Shown piece by piece: positions 1-8,073 of a DNA stretch of 64,000 nucleotides (the stretch's first letter is position 1; each line of letters starts with the position of its first letter). The position numbers and the translations under genes were made by a program. Under the pieces are notes generated by a model. It made no database searches, was not told where the DNA came from, and saw nothing but the letters and a program-made list of their open reading frames with translations. The stretch comes from Thiomicrorhabdus sp965602805 (GTDB lineage Bacteria; Pseudomonadota; Gammaproteobacteria; Thiomicrospirales; Thiomicrospiraceae): positions 62,001-126,000 of the forward strand of contig CBFCZK010000002.1 of the NCBI GenBank assembly GCA_965602805.1, in the 5' to 3' direction.

Positions 1-2
1 GA

Positions 3-191
3 GAAGGCTATGGTCATATCGCCATCGAGGTACCTAATGTGTACGATGCAGTCGAGTCTGTTCGTAAGGCTGGAGGAACAATTTTAAGAGAAGCTGGTCC
101 GATGAATGCTGGCAACACAATTATCGGTTTTTGTGCCGATCCTGATGGTTATCAGATTGAATTCATAGGCGAAAGCCACGTTAGAACATAA
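3..191 (+). CDS. gloA: Glyoxalase I (lactoylglutathione lyase), C-terminal part, gene enters from the left
   Basis: The reading frame is open from the window edge to the TAA at 189-191. It encodes the second half of a glyoxalase I: a GYGHIAIEV segment, then EAGPMNAG and the metal-site block DPDGYQIEFI, which match the C-terminal half of GloA/VOC proteins. The enzyme isomerises the hemithioacetal of methylglyoxal and glutathione to S-lactoylglutathione in the cytosol. Only about 62 residues are visible, so I cannot tell whether the gene is intact. The first 43 codons of a gloA lie on the opposite strand at 13,849-13,995, at the far end of the island. The two pieces converge, so a simple insertion into one gene does not explain them. 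Confidence 0.85.
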   Translation, partial: EGYGHIAIEVPNVYDAVESVRKAGGTILREAGPMNAGNTIIGFCADPDGYQIEFIGESHVRT

Positions 192-197
192 TTAAAA

Positions 198-228
198 AAT
201 TAAAAGGGTTCTAGCAACCCTTTTAATT
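198..228 (+). terminator. Perfect hairpin after gloA
   Basis: A 13-bp perfect stem (AATTAAAAGGGTT, loop CTAGC, AACCCTTTTAATT) starts 7 bases after the gloA stop. The A/T-rich arms supply a U-rich tail in both directions, so it could stop transcription on either strand. Confidence 0.75.
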
Positions 229-246
229 AATGCTGTATAAACGAAT

Positions 247-665
247 TTATCTCAATCTTCTATACAAAGTTGCTTCACCAACACCTAATTGCTTCGCAAC
301 TTCCTTCTTAGTCACTCCTGATTCAATCAATACCTTTTTAGATACAAGAATCGAATCATCAATAGGCTTGCGTCCTTGAAACTTGCTCTCAGCTTAAGCT
401 CCTGTTGATTCCGATGCTCTGACGCTCCAATATCATATCATTCTCTAATTCTGCAAGGCCGCTGGGCATGGTGAATAAAAACTTTCCAACTTCATTCGTT
501 ATATCAATTCCATTCAACTGGTTCACAAACACCCCACTCTTGGAAAATTTCAACGGTTGCAATAATCTCACTTGTTTACGAGCCAATCTTGAAGCATAGT
601 AAACAATAGGCGTGTTATCAGACTCAAGCTTTTTTAGTAAAGCCTGAACTCCGATCTATCGATTG
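247..665 (-). pseudogene. Decayed serine recombinase (resolvase/invertase), N-terminus missing
   Basis: Three fragments in different frames line up with a small serine recombinase. Near 600-665 the frame reads like the helix after the catalytic region (ALLKKLESDNTPIVYYASRL). At 389-600 comes the E-helix region, ending in an ENDMILERQ-like motif. At 247-385 is the DNA-binding tail, with FQGRKPIDD followed by a helix-turn-helix ending ATLYRRLR and a TAA stop at 247-249. A frameshift separates the last two parts near 385, and another lies near 650. The N-terminal catalytic Ser region is not visible; the 16-bp tandem repeat at 697-735 lies where it should begin. The fragment is probably a remnant of an earlier mobile element at the left edge of the island. 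Confidence 0.75.
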
Positions 666-696
666 TGTCTGTAAAAGTTTCATCCCTTCCCTTTAT

Positions 697-735
697 TTAA
701 ACATTGCATGTATTAAACATTGCATGTATTAAACA
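697..735. repeat. 16-bp tandem repeat, about 2.4 copies
   Basis: The unit TTAAACATTGCATGTA is repeated directly (697-712, 713-728), with a partial third copy. The stop codon of the membrane-protein gene at 713-715 lies inside it, between that gene and the truncated recombinase. Confidence 0.85.
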
Positions 736-1195
736 AGTGACATATCAAATCCCCATAACCCCAAATAATAGTTCCAACAGCAACAACCCAAAACTCTCGA
801 GCCTTAACTATTTTGTTATTTTTTTTGTTTACAGAATCAACAAATAGCTGAACTTCTTGAGGAGTTGGAGAGTTATCAAGTGCATTGCGCTTATTCGCCA
901 TATCAAAATATTCATCCAACTCTTCCTCTGTTCTGGGCGTCTTATTATTGTCTAAGCTTTTTACTTCATTATAGTCATGTTCGTAATTATCAGCCACTTC
1001 TTGATTTTTACGTATTTGCTTTATATCTCCGAGCGCCAAAAAAATGCCATATAGCACAAGCACGGCACCACTCCTTGCAAAATCCTCACAATCCGCTTTA
1101 TCAATCCAAACCAATGGAGATACACCTGCAAGCAATACAATGAGGGCAGAAAAAACAATTATATTCACTATAGCTGACATCAAATTTATTCCCAT
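713..1195 (-). CDS. Small membrane protein of unknown function (island cargo)
   Basis: The protein is 160 residues. It has two hydrophobic segments near the N-terminus (about residues 6-31 and 42-58), a charged, Asn/Glu-rich middle of about 75 residues, and a third hydrophobic segment at about 135-155 containing the signature GTIIWGYGDL. I do not recognise a named family. A 134-residue chromosomal protein at 17,155-17,559 shares the plan and the motifs (FARxG in the second segment, GTLIWGFGDLL at the end), so the two look like distant relatives. It lies downstream of the large STAND-nuclease gene on the same strand, 169 bp away, and could be a cotranscribed partner in defence; that is inference. 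Confidence 0.65.
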   Translation of the reverse strand: MGINLMSAIVNIIVFSALIVLLAGVSPLVWIDKADCEDFARSGAVLVLYGIFLALGDIKQIRKNQEVADNYEHDYNEVKSLDNNKTPRTEEELDEYFDMANKRNALDNSPTPQEVQLFVDSVNKKNNKIVKAREFWVVAVGTIIWGYGDLICHLFNTCNV

Positions 1196-1209
1196 TACGA
1201 TAAAGTTAG

Positions 1210-1326
1210 TGTAATTTAAAATGCACTCAAACTACATACAAAACTCTTGAAAAACTTGGTGTATCTCTAACATATGAGTGTCAAGACAGTATTGCTTTAG
1301 TTGAAAAAAACTGGGTTGCTCATTAA
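1210..1326 (+). pseudogene. Possible gene 3' remnant in the 1196-1364 gap
   Basis: A short open stretch without a start codon ends in TAA at 1324-1326. Its last 28 residues (from KTLEKLGVSL to VEKNWVAH) look more protein-like than random. It could be the tail of a gene cut during island assembly. I could not assign a family, and nothing else is visible in this gap. Confidence 0.2.
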
Positions 1327-1364
1327 TCATTAGAGATAAGACATAACAGTTAGGAAAGATCTAT

Positions 1365-4300
1365 TTATTCTGAAATAACAAAGTGATGTGTTTCTGTATT
1401 AAGCTCCCGAAAAAAGTCTTCCGAACGCAATATTTTTGCATGGCATACATATACCGAATTACCGGTAAACTTCTTCTCATTCCACATCAGATATTTGTCT
1501 TTTTCAACTGCTGTGAATGTTCCACATAACGATTTTAATTCTTTAGGGTGGGTCGGCTGCCAATCGTTGTACCAAAACGATGAAAATCCAATCTTAATAT
1601 TGTCAATGTAATAACAATAAACACCATTCCAGGTTGAACCAGTTATATTTTTAGTATCTATATTACACTTAGGAAGGAAAAGTCCTCTTGCTTCTAAATC
1701 AGAGTGCCAATGACCATACCTATTAAGCGGGAATGGTGTAGTAACTAATACTAGATTGTCACTTTCATCATTCTTGTTAAATTCATAAATTAATTCGTTG
1801 TCAAGGAGATTCCCAATAGATAAAGAGCCTGAACGCTCTTCTATTTGTAGGTTCTCAGCATGGACTCCATCAGTCACAGCTTTTGCAACGGATAGATCAA
1901 TCCAATTATTTTCGTCGATTTTTATAGGCAGTGAAAAAGCCAACAAGTCTACGGAACCGTCAGCTTTAATGAAACTCGCCAAAACCTGCTCGACAAATTG
2001 AGTTAGGCTGTCAATGTCGGCGATAGTGTCCTTTTTCCATTCCGGTATCCATGCCGGCTTTTCAGGATTGAACCCTATGTAAGCTGGCTCTATAGGTAAA
2101 GCAAGTATTGAGAGGTGTTCTGCATAAGAGTTTGGCATACCGTAGAATTGCTTTGCCAGCTCAATTGTTCTTAAATAGGCTGAACGACCTCGATGGCTGG
2201 CTTGTGTGTAAAACTGCCCGGTAGCGCGTTGTCGATCGCTGCCAAGAAAATAATCAATTTGTGTTTCTGAAGATGGCTGATATTCGAAAGTATTGACCCA
2301 CTCAGTTTCATAATGCTTTGTAAAAGGAAGGCCGGTCCTTTTCTCCTCTTTTTCGAGCCATGAGTGATATAGGTAGGGTACGTGACTACCTTGAAAGTAG
2401 TTGAATCTGTGGTTGTCACCATCAACAATAATGATTGGGGCAAATGGGTAGGAATACTCCCCGAATCCATCAGGACTTCGGATTAACTTCGAGAGCAATA
2501 AGTCTGAAAGTGTTGATCTTGCCTTGATATATATATCTAAATCTTGTGGGCATTCATATCCTTTAGAATGCGCAATGTAGAATACACATAGCACTTCCAC
2601 ACATTCAGATTCTTGCTTTCTACTGGCTAAGTCTTGCTTTAATAGAAGTTCAATTTTTGGGTGTCCGCTGTGTAAAAGAAGTGAAATCTGATCTATTACC
2701 CACAATTTAACAGATGGTACTGGGACTTTAAGTCTCGAAACTAACAACTTGGATATAGCTTCGTCAACGGAGTCATCTTTCCGCCAATCCCAGCTAGGTT
2801 TCGTTAGTTTAAGATTGCGGACACTTTGTTCTAATCCTTCTACCATAGAGAGAGTAAGCTGGGTCGCTTCATCAATCCTGCCGCTGTGTGAAAGTAAAAA
2901 AACTAACTTGTCATTAGGTATGATCAAGCTGCCAAACTTATCTTTCCAACTGCCTGGCTGTGTTGTTAACCTAATAAAGTCATCGATCTTTCCAGGGTAT
3001 TGTTCTGCAACGATTTTAAGCCGATTAATACTGTCCTCTGGGCGTTCATACCCATTTGACCAACCATTCATTGCATTGTGCGCGGAAACTAACAACGCAA
3101 AAGCTTTAGCTTTTCCGGCCATCTTTCTTTGACTAAAAAATAGCAAGTCCAGCAGGTATCGTTTGTCATCATGACGATCGATAAAAGTTGAGACATGTGG
3201 AATTAATTGTTGAAGTAGCTCAGACTCCCTTCCTTGATCACACCAGAGGATGTACCAGCTCTTCCAAAATTTTCGGGTGCTTATCTGTCCTTCTAAATCC
3301 TCTGACAATTGTTCGAAAGATTCTGGAGGGTATTCAGTTGGGTCTAACGTGATTTTTTCGTCAAACTCATCAGCCTTTGAATGTTTTACTTTGGTCTGCT
3401 CACCAATATCTAAACCAAGCAGGTTTTTAATACTGGATGTAATTTCTGTCGCATCAGCGTTTCCAATTTCAAGGGGTTCTCTGAGTATCTGATAACAAGA
3501 AGATGGTAAACCTGTGAGATATAGATGTTTTACTATAGTTGATGACAAGTCACACCTTTCAACCACTCTTTGAATGGTTTCTTCTGCATAATACCATTCA
3601 CCATCTCTAAGTTCTTGATCATATATTGAAGCGGCAGTTTGGGGATTTAGCTTTGCTGCTAATGAAGATATCGAGTGTTTGGAATGTCTGGTTTCATCCC
3701 CGTCAGTAAACTCAGAAATGTTGAACACTATTGGTGATATTCGCTCCAATATTTGAAGTGCAGAATCCGGATCAGTATCTGAAAGGTAATCAACTGCTTT
3801 TAAAACTTCGAAGATAGTCAGGTCTTTGTGGTATCCATACCCAAGAACGAAATCCCATGTTTTTCTCAAGTAGAGTTCAAAATAGTCTTGTTGATTGTGT
3901 TGGAATGCAATGTCTGCAAGCTCAAGGTAAGTTTCAGAATTCTGAATTGTTTCTTCAAGTTCATTCGACTGTCGATGAACTTCATAATTTATCAAAAACT
4001 TTACAGCGTTATCAGTGAGCAATTCAAGATTTAATTCTTTATACCAAAGCCGTAGCCAATCAGATCTAAAAACACCTGTATCAAGTACCTGTTGTAATTC
4101 ATCATGTGAAATCTTAGAGCGGGCTGTTATCAAGTGACAGTCTGCAGCGATTTCAATCCACTTCCGCTTTAACAGAATATCTGATCTACGCGCTTTCCAT
4201 TGGGTTTCATCCAGTATTGAGTCAGCAGGGAACATCGAGCAAATCAGGTCGAATGTTAACTTATTTTCTGCCAATAACTCGTACCCAACAGAATCCGCTA

Positions 4301-7130
4301 GTTCATTAAGCAAGTCATAGTGGAGTGAAACATCAACTCTTTCAGACTCGGCTTTTACTGGTATCCAGGTAAAATCTCCTTCAGCAGTAATTCTGATGCG
4401 TAGTGAGGAGAAAAACCAAGAATGATAACTCATTGATGTTTCTATCTTAAAGCCTGAGTCAGGTTCTCCATCACAACATTCTACAACGATATTGTTGATT
4501 GCTTGATCTGAATAAACGTCTAAAAACTTACTTAGCTCCTGAGATGAAAAGTGGTTGTACTCAGGCCAGCATGTAATATCTGCATCCTCTAAAATAGCTA
4601 ATCTAATAAGATCTAGCTCAATTTTATTGGTGTGTACCGAGTCACTAGGCAAACATTGCCAGCCTCGCATGAGAAGGCCTATTTCTTTCTTTATGAGACA
4701 TGCGGATATAAAACTGGCGATATAGCCATCTGGCCAATTTGAGAAGTTGTCTTTTTCAAAAATGACTTTATAGTTTAAACTATCGGTTAATGTACCAGCT
4801 TTTATTAAGGTAACCGCTTCAGCCTCTTCGCCCTGTGAAGTTCGTGATGCTAATAATTTTGTTTTATCCCTATAACGGTTTATTGCCTTTCTGGATAGAT
4901 ATTTGGCTCTCTCGGTTTCTCCTCGAAACCACATTGAAATTGCCAATATTGATAATTTAATCGGTGAATATTCGTTCTGTCTAGATAGAATCTCATTAAT
5001 TGCAAGGCTGTCAGTGCTGACTAACGATAGTATTTCTAAATTAGTTGAATCCCATATTTGGAATTCTGGCCCATTGATTAACCTAGTTTTAAGTTCTCTA
5101 TGGCTATAAGCCTCAGCATAGTTAAGCTCTTTAAAGGCATACGTTTCTGCCTCCGACAACAGCCGAATACATGATTTAACAGGCATTCCTAGGATTAATC
5201 TATCTAGTAACCAGTCGCGCGTAATGCCCTGCCGCAGATTAGAAGAGTCACCGGCCCTGGCTTGACTGGACCACAGCCAATTATCTTTGAGGTGTGTTGG
5301 AGCTTCTGTCTCGAGCCATTCACAGACAAAAGGCAACAAAGCATTTACTCGTTCTTGGTGATCATCTTGGCTTTTAACAAATACCACAAGGCTTTCGTGG
5401 AAAGGTCTTACACCAGATATGTTTTCAGACAGTAAGTGTGCAACTGCATCTACACTCGGTGCATTATCATGCTCGTCTTTAACTACTTTACTAATAGCTT
5501 GCCTCGGCCAAGCGAATTGGAAACCACAGCTAAGGTGGAGTACATCCTTCTGTCTGTAATTGAGAGTTTGCCATAACTCATTGTAGTAAGTAGTTATATT
5601 TCCATCGGTGCAGGAAGGGAGCTGCTCTATCTGCCATGTAGAAAGTGACAATCCGTGAGTCGACATATACTCAGATGAGTAAATTACATGAAGTGGGTAC
5701 CCATGGGTAACCTCCAACAAAGCATTTGCACTGCTTTGAACCTCCTCATCGTGATGATTCTCATGACAGTTCAGGAATAATCGACCAGATTCAACATGAA
5801 ACTTTAAATATTCATATATTGAGTTGCCAGACATTTCTGGTAGCCAATGCCATTCTTTCTTTGGTGAATTGGAGAGCAATAAATGGGGTAAAAGGACGTC
5901 ATCAACTGGCTGCGTGCCAATAAGAACCACTAAGTTATCTGTTGCAGGTAATAATTGCTTGAATATTTCATCCAGTGGTCTTTTATCTTGGGCATTATCA
6001 CGCCAAACATGATCCAGCCCATCTATTAGCACTACGAACGGTTTGCCTTTTGTTTTGTAGTAATTTGCGCATGTTTTGATCGCATCGCATAGATGTTCTG
6101 GTTGGCTTGTGTTTGCACCTGCTTCTTTGTGAATACTATTAATTTGATGAAGCAAAGATTCAGCGACAATTCTTGGACTTAGACGATCTAGGGTTGAGTC
6201 ACCAAGAGACAAAAAGTAATGGTGCCGCACAAGAGGTATTTCTTTGCTTTCTAACTCTTGGCATAGAAAGGAAAGATAGGTGCTTTTACCTCCACCTGGC
6301 TTACCTGTTAAAGTAATTGTCTCGCCAAGGGATTTGGCTATTCTATTAAGAATCTCATGGTGAAAGTCTGAATGTGGAAGACAGTAATCATCTGGTACTG
6401 AAAAAATTTCAGGGATTGGTTCAGGGCGCCTAGGAGATAATATTTCTCTGATATTAAAAAGTTGGATCCAGCCATCCTCTGGTGGATTGTTCTGGAACAT
6501 AGCCCATTCACGCGCTCTCGAGATGAGCCTCTCAACACCCGCGTCATCCGAAAAGTTTAGGAGATCCGCACGGACATTACGGCTAGTTGTATGGTAGTCT
6601 CCATCGCTATGCTGAATGCTCAATTTTGACAGTAATAGCTCTGCAGCGTCATTGCTTCCTAATTGTCGAATGATTTCATTTTTCGCGCTGTCATCTATTT
6701 GATCAAACTTAATTTTTGAGTCAGATAGGCAGGCTTCCATGCCCCTATCTGGTAATTTATTGGTAAGTAGAACAACCTCGCCAAGACTTCCAAAGGGTAC
6801 TGAAAGAATTGCATCATAGAGCTTTTTAAAAATAGACCGGGATCTTTCTGTTTTACCAGAAACTTTTAATAGCCAATCCCAGGTAAGACGGTTTTCATCC
6901 TTTTGTGGAGAGGGTGTAAATTTGACTTGCCAAAAATCTTTAATACCATCTGGTCGCTCACAGACAATATCATCAATACCAGTAGGCGTTTCATTGGCAT
7001 CTTTGTCAGCCTCAAATGCTATCCTGGAATACCTAGTTGGAGCATGAAGCCACTCGGCAAGCAGCTTTACTCCCTGCAGAGTTTGATAGTCGTATGCAGT
7101 GTAGATGATAGCAGAATTTTTAACTTTCAT
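1365..7130 (-). CDS. Giant nuclease-STAND ATPase, Avs-like antiphage protein
   Basis: A 1,921-residue protein counted from the ATG at 7,130; an in-frame TTG at 7,160 is less likely. Residues about 1-210 resemble a Cap4-type PD-(D/E)xK endonuclease: conserved YDYQTLQG start, acidic E40, G-I-D53-D54, then Q68-V69-K70. A P-loop STAND-type NTPase follows: Walker A GKPGGGKST at 276-284, Walker B VVLIDGLDH at about 366-374, and an LIGTQP sensor-like segment near 403-408. The remaining roughly 1,500 residues are helical with no recognisable motif, as in the target-sensing solenoids of Avs proteins. Known Avs proteins bind phage terminase or portal and then cleave DNA; by analogy this would be an abortive-type defence effector in the cytosol. 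Its place as cargo next to a recombinase module fits a defence island. The exact Avs type cannot be set from sequence by eye. Confidence 0.78.
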   Translation of the reverse strand: MKVKNSAIIYTAYDYQTLQGVKLLAEWLHAPTRYSRIAFEADKDANETPTGIDDIVCERPDGIKDFWQVKFTPSPQKDENRLTWDWLLKVSGKTERSRSIFKKLYDAILSVPFGSLGEVVLLTNKLPDRGMEACLSDSKIKFDQIDDSAKNEIIRQLGSNDAAELLLSKLSIQHSDGDYHTTSRNVRADLLNFSDDAGVERLISRAREWAMFQNNPPEDGWIQLFNIREILSPRRPEPIPEIFSVPDDYCLPHSDFHHEILNRIAKSLGETITLTGKPGGGKSTYLSFLCQELESKEIPLVRHHYFLSLGDSTLDRLSPRIVAESLLHQINSIHKEAGANTSQPEHLCDAIKTCANYYKTKGKPFVVLIDGLDHVWRDNAQDKRPLDEIFKQLLPATDNLVVLIGTQPVDDVLLPHLLLSNSPKKEWHWLPEMSGNSIYEYLKFHVESGRLFLNCHENHHDEEVQSSANALLEVTHGYPLHVIYSSEYMSTHGLSLSTWQIEQLPSCTDGNITTYYNELWQTLNYRQKDVLHLSCGFQFAWPRQAISKVVKDEHDNAPSVDAVAHLLSENISGVRPFHESLVVFVKSQDDHQERVNALLPFVCEWLETEAPTHLKDNWLWSSQARAGDSSNLRQGITRDWLLDRLILGMPVKSCIRLLSEAETYAFKELNYAEAYSHRELKTRLINGPEFQIWDSTNLEILSLVSTDSLAINEILSRQNEYSPIKLSILAISMWFRGETERAKYLSRKAINRYRDKTKLLASRTSQGEEAEAVTLIKAGTLTDSLNYKVIFEKDNFSNWPDGYIASFISACLIKKEIGLLMRGWQCLPSDSVHTNKIELDLIRLAILEDADITCWPEYNHFSSQELSKFLDVYSDQAINNIVVECCDGEPDSGFKIETSMSYHSWFFSSLRIRITAEGDFTWIPVKAESERVDVSLHYDLLNELADSVGYELLAENKLTFDLICSMFPADSILDETQWKARRSDILLKRKWIEIAADCHLITARSKISHDELQQVLDTGVFRSDWLRLWYKELNLELLTDNAVKFLINYEVHRQSNELEETIQNSETYLELADIAFQHNQQDYFELYLRKTWDFVLGYGYHKDLTIFEVLKAVDYLSDTDPDSALQILERISPIVFNISEFTDGDETRHSKHSISSLAAKLNPQTAASIYDQELRDGEWYYAEETIQRVVERCDLSSTIVKHLYLTGLPSSCYQILREPLEIGNADATEITSSIKNLLGLDIGEQTKVKHSKADEFDEKITLDPTEYPPESFEQLSEDLEGQISTRKFWKSWYILWCDQGRESELLQQLIPHVSTFIDRHDDKRYLLDLLFFSQRKMAGKAKAFALLVSAHNAMNGWSNGYERPEDSINRLKIVAEQYPGKIDDFIRLTTQPGSWKDKFGSLIIPNDKLVFLLSHSGRIDEATQLTLSMVEGLEQSVRNLKLTKPSWDWRKDDSVDEAISKLLVSRLKVPVPSVKLWVIDQISLLLHSGHPKIELLLKQDLASRKQESECVEVLCVFYIAHSKGYECPQDLDIYIKARSTLSDLLLSKLIRSPDGFGEYSYPFAPIIIVDGDNHRFNYFQGSHVPYLYHSWLEKEEKRTGLPFTKHYETEWVNTFEYQPSSETQIDYFLGSDRQRATGQFYTQASHRGRSAYLRTIELAKQFYGMPNSYAEHLSILALPIEPAYIGFNPEKPAWIPEWKKDTIADIDSLTQFVEQVLASFIKADGSVDLLAFSLPIKIDENNWIDLSVAKAVTDGVHAENLQIEERSGSLSIGNLLDNELIYEFNKNDESDNLVLVTTPFPLNRYGHWHSDLEARGLFLPKCNIDTKNITGSTWNGVYCYYIDNIKIGFSSFWYNDWQPTHPKELKSLCGTFTAVEKDKYLMWNEKKFTGNSVYVCHAKILRSEDFFRELNTETHHFVISE

Positions 7131-7181
7131 TATTTTGGATATATTCTGACATTTAGGCAAGGCCTTTATAAGGGTAAATGA

Positions 7182-7372
7182 TTATTCGTTTATACGACAA
7201 ATTCTACACCAATATGACAGAACTGATTTAACAAAGCCACAGGCTTTAGAAGCTCACCATGATTAAGATTCCCACGATATACAATCTGTTTAAAATTCTC
7301 ATCAGTCTGTATTGCAATCCAGTTCTGGAACGCTTCAAAATTCGCTTGCTCCTTTTCTTGTCCGTTATCCAT
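7182..7372 (-). pseudogene. Frameshifted small protein of the recombinase module
   Basis: The ATG at 7,372 overlaps the TAA of the upstream gene by one base. The first 45 residues (ending NHGELLK) match my memory of a short protein that accompanies multi-recombinase elements, with a pattern like FxxW...TD..FKQI..RG.LNR.EL.K.CGF.KS. The in-frame continuation to 7,190 is nonsense. One frame over, the expected block KACGFVKSVL appears and runs to a stop at 7,182. A one-base indel near 7,245 has therefore broken the gene, and its usual C-terminus is missing. Confidence 0.6.
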
Positions 7373-8073
7373 TACTCAATCTGAATACCATGTTTTGCAA
7401 GTAAGGTTCTTAACCTTATGTTTTCTTGTTTAAGGTTTTTGTTTTCTTTCTGTGTATCAATATTATTTGCAATGCTTTTTATCTTGTAATTATTGTCTTT
7501 TGATAGAGCGATATTTTGCTTAGTAAGTTCTAATATTTGTTGCTCTTTTTGGGCAATCATTTCATATAAATTCGCACTCTGATTGGCTTGAACCCAATTC
7601 AAAACCTCACATGTACGTTCAATGTACTCAATATTTGAAATGTTTGCGATTTTCTTTTTAAGCTTTTGGTTGTCTTTTGTTAGCTGTACTTTGTTTGTAG
7701 TTCGTGTACCTTTCAAAAACGCATTGGAACTCTCAAACTTCGCTATTAGCTTGTCGTTGAATTCATGGAAAGCTATAAACAAAGGCTTGCAGTTTTTTTC
7801 ACTCATTGAAGAAGGGTTAATGGGTTTATCACTTCTACAGAGCTTTGCACTAGCAAATCGAGCAATCGCAGATTGGTTTAATTCTCTTTTTCGCTTTGGT
7901 ATTTGTTTAATGTTAGTTGCTCTATCAATGCCCTCTACAATACTATTGAATTGTTCCTCCATTTCGTCATAGAGCGCCTTTTGTATCAGTGTAAGGTTGT
8001 TATAAAAATCTGGCTTTTTAACACCGCCAAAGCCCTCAACTGGCGTTAATCCTTCAAGTTCTAAGTCAAACAC
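7372..8073 (-). CDS. Coiled-coil accessory protein of the recombinase module (TnpC/GmtX-like)
   Basis: A 233-residue protein read from a GTG at 8,073, chosen because GGGAG lies just upstream and the start overlaps the preceding stop. A longer TTG start at 8,103 is possible. The N-terminal half is basic, with a conserved-looking block (RELNQSAIARFA) resembling a DNA-binding region. The C-terminal half (about residues 130-233) is a long coiled coil with repeated KENKxLKxEN heptads. It sits directly after the three large recombinase genes, the position of TnpC in Tn554-type elements and of an accessory gene in gamma-mobile-trio islands. It probably guides or regulates the recombinases; the family assignment rests on position and shape. 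Confidence 0.6.
   Translation of the reverse strand: MFDLELEGLTPVEGFGGVKKPDFYNNLTLIQKALYDEMEEQFNSIVEGIDRATNIKQIPKRKRELNQSAIARFASAKLCRSDKPINPSSMSEKNCKPLFIAFHEFNDKLIAKFESSNAFLKGTRTTNKVQLTKDNQKLKKKIANISNIEYIERTCEVLNWVQANQSANLYEMIAQKEQQILELTKQNIALSKDNNYKIKSIANNIDTQKENKNLKQENIRLRTLLAKHGIQIE

Noticed and set aside
865..1143. 92-codon plus-strand ORF
   Set aside because: Complement of the 160-residue membrane-protein gene; no ribosome site.
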